Shown in pieces: positions 26,566 to 34,228 of a stretch of DNA of 64,000 bases. Below the pieces are notes generated by a model. That model was given only the letters and a program-made list of their open reading frames with translations. It had not been told where the DNA came from and ran no database searches. The translations under genes were made by a program, and so were the position numbers. Position 1 is the stretch's first letter, and each line of letters begins with the position of its first letter. Origin of the DNA: Rhodococcus sp. P-2 (GTDB taxonomy: Bacteria > Actinomycetota > Actinomycetes > Mycobacteriales > Mycobacteriaceae); assembly GCF_016598535.1 (NCBI RefSeq), contig NZ_CP066779.1:3410001-3474000 (forward strand), read 5' to 3'.

Positions 26566-29180
26566 CCGAAAAGTCACGAGAAGCCTTGCAGGAAGCCCAG
26601 AATGTTGCGACCAGAATGGGCCACACCGAAGTCGACGGAGAGCACCTGCTGCTCGCATTGGTCGATCAGCAGGATGGGTTGGTGCCCCGACTGCTCGAAC
26701 AGGCCGGCGCGAACGTCGACGCACTGCGATCCGATCTGGATCGTGAACTGTCGCGTAGGCCGAAGGTCAGCGGCCCCGGCGCGACCCCCGGTCAGGTGAT
26801 GATCACCCAGCGTCTGGCCAAGCTGCTCGATGCCGCAGAGCGGGAGGCGAAGAGACTCAAGGATTCCTACGTGTCGGTGGAGCATCTTGTGATGGCCCTC
26901 TCCGAGGAAGGATCGGCCAGCGCGGCCGGGCGGGTCCTCGCCAGTCATGGGGTCACACGGGACGCCTTCCTCACAGCGCTGACGAAGGTGCGCGGCAATC
27001 AGCGTGTCACGTCGGCAACCCCGGAGGGGGCGTACGAGGCATTGGAGAAGTACGGGCGCGACCTCGTCTCCGAGGGGCGGGCAGGCAAACTCGATCCGGT
27101 CATCGGCCGGGATGCCGAGATACGCAGGGTAACTCAGATCTTGAGCCGGAAAACGAAGAACAACCCGGTGCTGATCGGCGACCCCGGTGTAGGTAAGACT
27201 GCGATTGTCGAGGGTCTCGCCCAGCGGATCGTCCGCGGCGACGTGCCCGAGGGCCTACGCGACAAAACGATCTTCTCGCTCGACATGGGTTCACTGGTGG
27301 CCGGTGCGAAGTACCGCGGCGAGTTCGAGGAGCGACTGCAGGCCGTGCTGTCCGAGGTGAAGGCTGCCGAGGGGCGCATCCTGTTGTTCGTCGACGAGTT
27401 GCATACCGTGGTCGGAGCGGGCTCGGTCGGCGGCGAGGGGTCTCTCGACGCCGGCAACATGCTCAAACCGATGCTCGCACGCGGCGAACTGCACATGATC
27501 GGTGCCACCACTCTCGACGAGTATCGCAAGCACATCGAATCCGATGCGGCACTGGAGCGTCGATTCCAGACCGTTCTCGTCGACGAGCCCAGTGCCGAGG
27601 ATGCGATCTCGATTCTGCGCGGACTTCGAGAACGCCTCGAGGTGTTCCATGGCGTGAAAATTCAGGACGGTGCATTGGTGGCCGCCGTGACCCTCTCGCA
27701 CCGATACATCACCGACCGCTTCCTTCCAGACAAGGCGATCGATCTCGTAGACGAGGCATGCGCTCGGCTCCGCACCGAAATCGATTCGATGCCTGCCGAA
27801 CTCGACGAGCTCACCCGGAAGGTGACCCGCCTGGAGATCGAAGAGGCCGCACTGTCCAAGGAAACGGACGCGGCCAGCAAGGCGCGCCTCGAAGAATTGC
27901 GCAAGGAGCTGGCCGACCTGCGGGCCGAGGCAGACGCCCGGCACGCTCAATGGGAGGCGGAGCGGCAGGCGATCCGGCGGGTGCAAGAACTGCGAGGAGA
28001 TTTGGAACGGTTGCGCGTCGAGGCCGAGGCCGCCGAACGCAACTACGACCTCAATCGGGCAGCCGAGTTGCGATACGGCGAGATCACCGAGCTCGAACGC
28101 CGGCTCGAGGCGGCGGAGGAGCAACTGGCCACCAGACAAGGCCGAAATCCGTTGCTGCGTGAAGTGGTCACCGAAGACGAGATCGCAGAGATCGTGGCCG
28201 CATGGACGGGTATCCCGGTCGCCCGGCTGCAAGAAGGTGAGCGGGAGAAGTTGTTGAAGCTCGACGAGATCCTGCACGAGCGGGTCGTCGGTCAGGACGA
28301 GGCGGTGCAACTGGTCGCGGACGCTGTGATCCGCGCGAGGTCCGGTATCCGTGATCCTCGTCGACCGATCGGTTCGTTCATTTTCCTGGGCCCGACAGGC
28401 GTCGGAAAGACCGAGCTTGCAAAGACATTGGCCAGCGCCCTATTCGACAGTGAAGACAACATGGTGCGCCTCGATATGAGCGAGTACCAGGAACGGCACA
28501 CGGTGAGTCGGCTCATCGGTGCACCTCCCGGATACGTCGGGTACGACGAAGGTGGCCAGCTCACCGAGGCGGTGCGGCGTAAGCCGTACTCCGTGGTGCT
28601 CTTCGACGAGATCGAGAAGGCCCACGCCGACGTCTTCAATACCCTGCTGCAGGTGCTCGACGACGGCCGGATCACCGATTCTCAAGGGAGGCAAGTCGAT
28701 TTCCGGAACACGGTGATCATCATGACCTCCAACATCGGATCCCAGCATCTCCTCGACGGGGTCACAGCCGACGGCGAAATCAAGCCGGACGCCAGGGAAC
28801 GGGTGATGGCGGAACTGCGCGGGCATTTCCGCCCCGAATTCCTCAACCGGGTCGACGACATCGTGCTGTTCTCCCCACTCACCCTGCCCCAGATCGAGCA
28901 CATAGTGGAACTGCAACTCACCGACCTTCGAAACAGGTTGTCGGAGAGACAGATACACCTGGAAATCACACCGGAGGCACGCCGACTGATCGCCGAACAC
29001 GGGTTCGACCCTGTCTACGGTGCGCGGCCGCTGCGCCGATACATCGCACACGAGGTCGAAACCAAGATCGGCCGTGCACTGTTGCGCGGCGAGATCAAAC
29101 CGGACGGCACCATCAGCGTCACGGTGGACGGCGGCGAGCTTGCCGTCGCGTATGCCGAACCCGCCTTCGCGGCGGCCTGA
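26547..29180 (+). CDS. clpB: ClpB disaggregase (Hsp100)
   Basis: An 877-residue protein when started at ATG 26547 with GAAGGAGG upstream; the longer open frame is an artefact. The N domain covers 1-150. AAA1 has GDPGVGKT at 211-218 and [13 protein letters not shown]. The middle coiled coil, rich in Glu, Ala and Arg, lies around 410-530. AAA2 has [12 protein letters not shown] near 615 and [11 protein letters not shown], and the end is the D2-small domain. It threads aggregates out with DnaK help. Being in one operon with its own DnaK system suggests a dedicated disaggregation machine. Confidence 0.95.
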   Translation: MDTGSLTEKSREALQEAQNVATRMGHTEVDGEHLLLALVDQQDGLVPRLLEQAGANVDALRSDLDRELSRRPKVSGPGATPGQVMITQRLAKLLDAAEREAKRLKDSYVSVEHLVMALSEEGSASAAGRVLASHGVTRDAFLTALTKVRGNQRVTSATPEGAYEALEKYGRDLVSEGRAGKLDPVIGRDAEIRRVTQILSRKTKNNPVLIGDPGVGKTAIVEGLAQRIVRGDVPEGLRDKTIFSLDMGSLVAGAKYRGEFEERLQAVLSEVKAAEGRILLFVDELHTVVGAGSVGGEGSLDAGNMLKPMLARGELHMIGATTLDEYRKHIESDAALERRFQTVLVDEPSAEDAISILRGLRERLEVFHGVKIQDGALVAAVTLSHRYITDRFLPDKAIDLVDEACARLRTEIDSMPAELDELTRKVTRLEIEEAALSKETDAASKARLEELRKELADLRAEADARHAQWEAERQAIRRVQELRGDLERLRVEAEAAERNYDLNRAAELRYGEITELERRLEAAEEQLATRQGRNPLLREVVTEDEIAEIVAAWTGIPVARLQEGEREKLLKLDEILHERVVGQDEAVQLVADAVIRARSGIRDPRRPIGSFIFLGPTGVGKTELAKTLASALFDSEDNMVRLDMSEYQERHTVSRLIGAPPGYVGYDEGGQLTEAVRRKPYSVVLFDEIEKAHADVFNTLLQVLDDGRITDSQGRQVDFRNTVIIMTSNIGSQHLLDGVTADGEIKPDARERVMAELRGHFRPEFLNRVDDIVLFSPLTLPQIEHIVELQLTDLRNRLSERQIHLEITPEARRLIAEHGFDPVYGARPLRRYIAHEVETKIGRALLRGEIKPDGTISVTVDGGELAVAYAEPAFAAA

Positions 29181-29196
29181 GAAGAGGTAACTGGTC

Positions 29197-29649
29197 ATGG
29201 GATCCGAAAAGGTGAAGTGCCCGAACTGCGGCAAGACCAACAACATCCCGGCAGCAGGGGAAGGAAAACCTCGCTGCGGCAACTGCCACGAGCCGCTGCC
29301 CTGGATCGCCGCGGCGGGAGACGGTGACTTCGCGGAGATCGTCGAAAAATCCTCGGTGCCTGTGCTCGTGGATCTGTGGGCGACGTCGTGCGGCCCGTGT
29401 CGCATGGTCAGCCCCGCGCTCGAGCAGCTCGCCAGAGAACACGTCGGCCAGATCAAGCTGGTCAAGGTCGACGTCGATGCTGCACCCCGGACAGCTGAAC
29501 GATTCACCGTCCGCGCCGTGCCGACTCTGCTGGTGATGGACCGGGGTGAGGTTCTCGCTCGCCAGTCGGGCGCAGCTCCGGTCCCCCAGCTGCGCACGTG
29601 GCTCGATCAGGCGCTATCGGAAAATGCCGGCGAGGAGGCGAAGTCATGA
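29197..29649 (+). CDS. Thioredoxin with N-terminal zinc finger (thioredoxin-2/TrxC type)
   Basis: A 150-residue protein, 16 bases after clpB. Two CxxC pairs at the N-terminus (CPNCGK, CGNCHE) form a zinc site as in TrxC. The thioredoxin domain follows with LWATSCGPCRM: the redox CGPC is intact but the usual Trp before it is replaced by Ser. AVPTLLVMDRGE supplies the cis-Pro. TrxC-type proteins work under oxidative stress. It overlaps the UBP gene by ATGA. The fused flavoprotein two genes on is a candidate partner, but it lacks a redox CxxC. Confidence 0.92.
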   Translation: MGSEKVKCPNCGKTNNIPAAGEGKPRCGNCHEPLPWIAAAGDGDFAEIVEKSSVPVLVDLWATSCGPCRMVSPALEQLAREHVGQIKLVKVDVDAAPRTAERFTVRAVPTLLVMDRGEVLARQSGAAPVPQLRTWLDQALSENAGEEAKS

Positions 29650-29912
29650 GTCCTGTCCATGCGGACCCACATGTAACCGCGATCCGGGCCGTGGTGCCGC
29701 GTACCCCGCAGGGCTGCGAGGAATGTCTTCGCCTCGGCACCCCGTGGGTGCATCTGAGGCTGTGCCTGACGTGCGGACACGTCGGTTGCTGCGACTCTTC
29801 GCCGGGCAGGCACGCGAGTGCTCACGCTCACGCCATCGGGCATCCGATCGTCCAGTCGATGGAGCCCGGCGAGGATTGGCGGTGGTGTTATGTCGACCAG
29901 AACTTCGTCTGA
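29646..29912 (+). CDS. UBP-type zinc finger protein
   Basis: An 88-residue protein from ATG 29646. The zinc ligands are plain: GCEECLRLG, LRLCLTCGHVGCCDSSPGRH and SAHAHAIGHPIV, ending with the aromatic block DWRWCYVDQNF. This is the domain that binds the free C-terminus of ubiquitin in eukaryotic deubiquitinases; bacterial copies have no known ligand. In actinobacteria it is often found beside the fused FAD oxidoreductase encoded next, which it overlaps by 23 bases here. It could recognise a C-terminal peptide tag, which is speculation. Confidence 0.9.
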   Translation: MSPVHADPHVTAIRAVVPRTPQGCEECLRLGTPWVHLRLCLTCGHVGCCDSSPGRHASAHAHAIGHPIVQSMEPGEDWRWCYVDQNFV

Positions 29913-31617
29913 GGGCGCCTCACCCATCGGGTACAGCCCGCCGGTCGACGACGAGACCCCGGACGAGGAGGGCGCCTTCCCGCGGCTGACGGACGACCAG
30001 GTCGCGAAGCTCGAGGTCGGTGGCTCGCGTCGACCGGTTCACGCCGGCGAGGTGCTGATCCGAGAAGGCGCGCCTGACAACGATTTCGTCGTCGTCCTTT
30101 CCGGAAAGATCGCAGTCGTCGACGAAGGCGACGCGGACGGCGAGCGCCGGATACTGCGCGTGCACGGTCCTGGGCGTTTCCTGGGCGAGCTCGGACTCCT
30201 GGAAGGGCAGGTGGCGTTTTTCACCGCCGAAGCGATCGAGGACGGCGAGGTACTCGTCGTCCCGGCCGAGCAGGTACGCGAGCTGATTGCCCACGATCCC
30301 GTGCTCAGCGATTTGATCCTGCGCGCCTACCTTGTGCGTCGGCACTTGCTGATCGGGCTCGGCTCCGGATTCCGGATCATCGGCTCCTGCTTCTCCCCGG
30401 ATACGTTGCGACTTCGTGAGTTCGCGATGCGAAACCGTCTGCCCCACAAGTGGTTCGACTTGGAACAGGACGAACGAGTGGAGCAGCTGCTACGCAGCCT
30501 GAACGTCGCACCCGAGGACACACCCGTCGTGATCTGGCACGGCGAGAAGGTGCTGCGCAATCCGACGAATGCGGAACTCGCACGCGTCGTCGGGCTTCCT
30601 GTCCCGGCACCCGTCGCGGACGCAGCCAAGGACGTCTACAACCTCGTCGTCGTGGGTGCCGGACCGGCCGGCCTGGCCGCATCGGTGTACGGCGCCTCGG
30701 ACGGGTTGAACACGGTGACGTTGGAGCAGATCGCTGCGGGCGGCCAAGCCAGTACCTCATCCCGGATCGAGAATTATCTGGGATTCCCCGCCGGGGTCTC
30801 CGGCTCCGAATTGGCCGAGCGAGCCGTGCTCCAGGCCGGGAAGTTCGGCGCCCGCATCCTGGTGTCGGCAGAAGTGACCGGTTTGGGATCCGAGGCCGGG
30901 AACCATGTGCTCCGACTGGCGGACGACGGGTCGGTGCACGCCCGGGCCGTTGTGCTCGCCGCCGGGGCGCGGTACCGCAAGTTGGCCGTTCAGGGGATCG
31001 AGGCGCTGGAAGGAACAAGCGTGTACTACGCCGCAACGCATCAGGAAGCACGGATATGCGGCACCGACCCGATAGCCATCGTCGGTGGCGGCAACTCCGC
31101 CGGCCAGGCCGCCGTCTTCCTCGCCGAGCATGTCTCACAGGTGCACCTGCTCATCCGCGGCGATGACCTCGGGAAGAGCATGTCCCGATACCTGGTCGAC
31201 CAGATCGAACACCATCCGCGGGTCACCGTGCACCGGCACACCGAGATTCGTGCGGTCCACGGCGAGAAATACCTCGAAGCAATTGCGGTCGAGGACAATC
31301 GTACCGGCGACCAGGACACGATTCGGGTGCGCGCCCTGTTCGTCTTCATCGGGGCGGTACCGCACACCGGGTGGCTTGCCGACGCGATCGCACTCGACGA
31401 CCACGGCTTCGTCCTCACCGGTGTGGACGCGATCCACGCACGAGCAGACGGCAGCCTGCCAATCAACGGCGGCCTGTCCAGGACGCTCGAAACCAGCCTG
31501 CCCGGCCTGTTCGCGGCGGGCGACATCCGCCGAGGTTCGGTGAAACGAGTGGCATCCGCCGTCGGCGAAGGAGCGATGGCCGTACGCCAAATTCATGAAT
31601 ACTTCGAAAGGAGCTGA
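29890..31617 (+). CDS. cNMP-binding / glutaredoxin-like / thioredoxin-reductase-like fusion flavoprotein
   Basis: A 575-residue protein from ATG 29890. Residues 30-135 form a cyclic-nucleotide-binding domain (EVLIREGAPDNDFVVVLSG, GRFLGELGLLEG). Residues 160-235 read as a glutaredoxin-like domain, but the active place is GSCFSP, so only one Cys. Residues 250-575 are TrxR-like with GAGPAGLAASVY for FAD, GGGNSAGQAAVF for NADPH and FAAGDIRRG near the end. Where TrxR has CATC this protein reads YYAATH (379-384), so classical disulfide reduction is not expected; C390 is nearby. It may use another acceptor or be a cNMP-gated NADPH oxidase or sensor. Confidence 0.9.
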   Translation: MSTRTSSEGASPIGYSPPVDDETPDEEGAFPRLTDDQVAKLEVGGSRRPVHAGEVLIREGAPDNDFVVVLSGKIAVVDEGDADGERRILRVHGPGRFLGELGLLEGQVAFFTAEAIEDGEVLVVPAEQVRELIAHDPVLSDLILRAYLVRRHLLIGLGSGFRIIGSCFSPDTLRLREFAMRNRLPHKWFDLEQDERVEQLLRSLNVAPEDTPVVIWHGEKVLRNPTNAELARVVGLPVPAPVADAAKDVYNLVVVGAGPAGLAASVYGASDGLNTVTLEQIAAGGQASTSSRIENYLGFPAGVSGSELAERAVLQAGKFGARILVSAEVTGLGSEAGNHVLRLADDGSVHARAVVLAAGARYRKLAVQGIEALEGTSVYYAATHQEARICGTDPIAIVGGGNSAGQAAVFLAEHVSQVHLLIRGDDLGKSMSRYLVDQIEHHPRVTVHRHTEIRAVHGEKYLEAIAVEDNRTGDQDTIRVRALFVFIGAVPHTGWLADAIALDDHGFVLTGVDAIHARADGSLPINGGLSRTLETSLPGLFAAGDIRRGSVKRVASAVGEGAMAVRQIHEYFERS

Positions 31618-31621
31618 CGAC

Positions 31622-32071
31622 ATGCCAGTAATGGGCACCGTGAAATTCCAGCGGTTCTTCAGGGCAGCGGCCGGACTGCAGGTCGACCGGAACGATCTCA
31701 AGCGCTATACCGATTTCATCGACGACAAGATCTACGACGTGATCCTGATCGGGAAAGCCTCCGCGAAAGCAAACTTGCGCGACGTGATCGAACCGTGGGA
31801 CCTGCCGATCACCAAGGGATTACAGGAGAGCATCCACCGGTTCGAAAAACTCGACGAGGAGATCGAACTTCAACCGCTGCTCGATCAGCTCACGGCCCGC
31901 CCGCCCTTGGACGTGGCCCTCTCCGAGGAGACAGAGCAACGACTGCCGCTGATCGCAGGAGGGTTGAGCGTAGCGCTGGCGCAAACTTTCGCCACGGTCG
32001 AACCGGACCGCAAGAACCCCGGCACAGCCCAATGGACAGTCGCCTTCGACATCTTCCACCTCCTTCTGTGA
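31622..32071 (+). CDS. DUF1931 histone-fold protein
   Basis: A 149-residue protein from ATG 31622 with AAAGGAG upstream, 4 bases after the flavoprotein stop. The pattern is that of DUF1931 (PF09123): VMGTVKFQRFFRAAAGLQVD, then KASAKANLRDVIEPWDLPITKGLQ, then a second helical half with LPLIAGGLSVALAQTF. This family has two histone folds in one chain, as in Aquifex and Thermus structures. Members may bind DNA, but the chain is acidic, so that is uncertain. It closes the operon after a redox fusion protein, an unusual setting. Confidence 0.82.
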   Translation: MPVMGTVKFQRFFRAAAGLQVDRNDLKRYTDFIDDKIYDVILIGKASAKANLRDVIEPWDLPITKGLQESIHRFEKLDEEIELQPLLDQLTARPPLDVALSEETEQRLPLIAGGLSVALAQTFATVEPDRKNPGTAQWTVAFDIFHLLL

Positions 32072-33138
32072 TTACCACCCGTCCCGGCTGACAGCGCGTC
32101 CGAGTTCGAATATGCTGTGCGGCTGCGAAAATACCGGTGCGATTCAGAACTGCCTGTCAGTTGGCGTCGACAACGGAGGATTTCCGGCGAGAGGTGCGGT
32201 TTCCGCGCTCGATTCTCGAGCAGCGAGAACTCCAGTGAGGGACTCGATTACAGCCCTCAGATCTTCTGCCGTGAGCGAGTTCGGCTTACACGCCGAACCT
32301 CTGACACCGGTAGTCCGCGTGGCCAGGCGGCGAGCAGAACTTGTCGATCGCCGATCACTCCTTCGGCTCATCTGAGAACCTTTCGTCCTCACTTTCTCGA
32401 TCCCCGCATCGGGCGGGCCCTGAGCACTTCTGGGCGCGCACAGCTCAAGGCCCGGCAAGGAGACCAGTGAGGGTGATATGGCCTTGCCTTGACGAACACC
32501 CGCCCGAATGTTTGCCCCCTCGAACGGAACGGGTGCCCCCGACCCGACGAAGGTTATTGCGCACTGCTTTTAGACGACAGGGTCGAAAGTCCCAGTTCCA
32601 TTGTGATGAGCAAGCTTTGACGGTGGCTGAAGTGTTCTCCCTTACAGCCGGTTCGGTGTGTGCACGAACACCGACATCGTTCGCAGCGACTCCGACGAAC
32701 GAGCACCCGCGATGTTCGATGCCCGATCCACCCGCAAACATCGGGAAAAGACCTATTTTGCGAAAGCATTCGGAACAGACGTCTGCAAACCAAATACCAG
32801 GCACGGGCCACCTTTCCAGGCACCGCGGCTACTGCGCAGCTAGCGTGACCACTTCTTGGCATCGAAGGCGACAGAGCCGGCGGCTCCATTACCGCACCGC
32901 CGCTACTGACGAAGTGCCGTACCGCGCCGCCCGCTTCGAATCGAGGCCGAAGGCGGCCGCTTTTGTCGGGACCAGGCAAAGCAGCGATCTTCAGGGGCCG
33001 AAACACTTCCCCAAAGCTTCTGGCACTCTCGGTTGCAGAGCGCTAATTCGTGTGGTTATCATGCTCTCGCACAGTGAGTTCGGTCAACCGCCACAGTGGT
33101 GGTGACCTTTCGTTTCACGACATGGGAGGTGTGTTGCT
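32072..33138. other. About 1 kb without a convincing gene before hsp20
   Basis: Open frames here are short or overlap one another and lack family features. The best is a minus-strand frame 32371-32144 (75 residues, containing SLTAEDLRAVIESLTGVL), with only a weak AAAGG upstream. The last 90 bases must hold the hsp20 promoter; an imperfect inverted repeat around GGTCAACCGCCAC and GTGGTGACC (33076-33103) is the only structure seen there. Confidence 0.5.
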
Positions 33139-33600
33139 GTGCTTCGTTTCGATCCTTTCACCGACATCGACGCGATCACCAAGTCCGTCCTCGCCGCGGG
33201 AACCGGCAACGGACGCAGTCCACGGTTCATGCCGATGGACCTCTACAAGGTCGAAGACCAGTACGTCCTGCACGCCGATCTTCCCGGCGTCGATCCAGGC
33301 TCGGTGGACGTTCACATCGACGGCTCGACTCTGACGTTGACCGCGCATCGCACCGCTCTTTCCGAAGAGGGTGTGAGCTGGCTGGCGAGTGAGCGTTTCG
33401 CTGGAACATACAGACGGCAACTGTCCATCAGCGACGACATCGACGCCGAACAGATCGTCGCCTCATACGACAACGGCGTATTGACGGTGACCTTGCCGAT
33501 CGCGGAGAAGGCGAAACCGCGGCGGATCGAGGTCTCCTCCGGACCGCCCTCACGTACCGAAACCATCGAAGCGACAACACAGGTCCAGGTCGAAGTCTGA
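33139..33600 (+). CDS. hsp20: Small heat shock protein, Hsp20/alpha-crystallin family
   Basis: A 153-residue protein starting at GTG 33139. The alpha-crystallin domain runs from MPMDLYKVEDQYVLHADLPG (about 35-54) to the strand GVLTVTLPIAEKAKPR, whose last part is the IxI/V-like region. It opens with LRFDPFTDID, the aromatic N-terminal arm common in actinobacterial Hsp20s. It holds unfolding proteins for the DnaK-ClpB system, whose genes lie upstream. It has its own terminator at 33627-33679, so it is a separate transcript from the operon. Confidence 0.93.
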   Translation: MLRFDPFTDIDAITKSVLAAGTGNGRSPRFMPMDLYKVEDQYVLHADLPGVDPGSVDVHIDGSTLTLTAHRTALSEEGVSWLASERFAGTYRRQLSISDDIDAEQIVASYDNGVLTVTLPIAEKAKPRRIEVSSGPPSRTETIEATTQVQVEV

Positions 33601-33626
33601 TCCTACTGGCCCGGACAAGCGTTCCA

Positions 33627-33679
33627 CGGTGGGGTGAGTTCCGAAGACACGCGATGCGTGCTCGGGACTCACCCCACCG
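33627..33679 (+). terminator. Hairpin terminator after hsp20
   Basis: An 18-bp stem (33627-33644 with 33662-33679) has one T-G pair and otherwise perfect matching; the loop itself can form a small ACGC/GCGT stem. CCCTTTCG follows, a weak T-tract. Confidence 0.75.
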
Positions 33680-33779
33680 CCCTTTCGATCCCCACCGCCG
33701 TTCGGTCCTCTCTGCACCCGTATGGCCGATCGGCCCATCCACCACACGAAAGAATCAGCACGAGAACCCTTTAGCCGTC

Positions 33780-34130
33780 ATGACTGCATCAACCTTCCCC
33801 CCGCACGAGCAATCCAACAACACAGGCAACACCGAATCCCGTCCGCACACCTCGCCCAATTGGTGGGATCACCACCGCCCGATCACCAGCGACGAATACA
33901 GCGACATGGCGTTGATGCTCGGTGCCCTCTCGATCCTGACGTTCTGGATGTTCGGCCTCAGCATCCTCCTCGGTGCCGCCGCCATCGGAATCGCCCTGGC
34001 AGCGCGCCGACCCGACACCCCCGGACGCGATCTGGGCGACAACACCGCCGGCGTGGTCGGGATCCTCACCGGCATTGCCGGAATCGCCTTCGGCGCCGTC
34101 TTCCTCACCGCAGCACTACCCCACCTGTAG
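33780..34130 (+). CDS. DUF4190-like small membrane protein
   Basis: A 116-residue protein from ATG 33780. The first 45 residues are polar and Asn/His/Pro-rich, then two membrane helices (about 50-72 and 92-113) joined by a short basic loop with AARRPDTPGRDLG. This two-helix layout is that of DUF4190 or DUF308-like proteins. No catalytic residues are seen. It lies convergent with dnaB. It could be part of the stress island or a neighbour; the spacing from hsp20, beyond a terminator, argues for an independent unit. Confidence 0.65.
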   Translation: MTASTFPPHEQSNNTGNTESRPHTSPNWWDHHRPITSDEYSDMALMLGALSILTFWMFGLSILLGAAAIGIALAARRPDTPGRDLGDNTAGVVGILTGIAGIAFGAVFLTAALPHL

Positions 34131-34228
34131 ACAAACCGAAGTTTGCACTAGTGGAATCGAATTGGTGCTTGTAGCAGGATCTCACAAGATCTGAAATCCG
34201 TCCCACCTTCAGGCGATGGCGGCAGCCA

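Noticed and set aside
32341..33105. A 254-codon plus-strand frame before hsp20
   Set aside because: Composition is unlike protein (Arg, Pro, Ser, His mix), no start context and no motifs.
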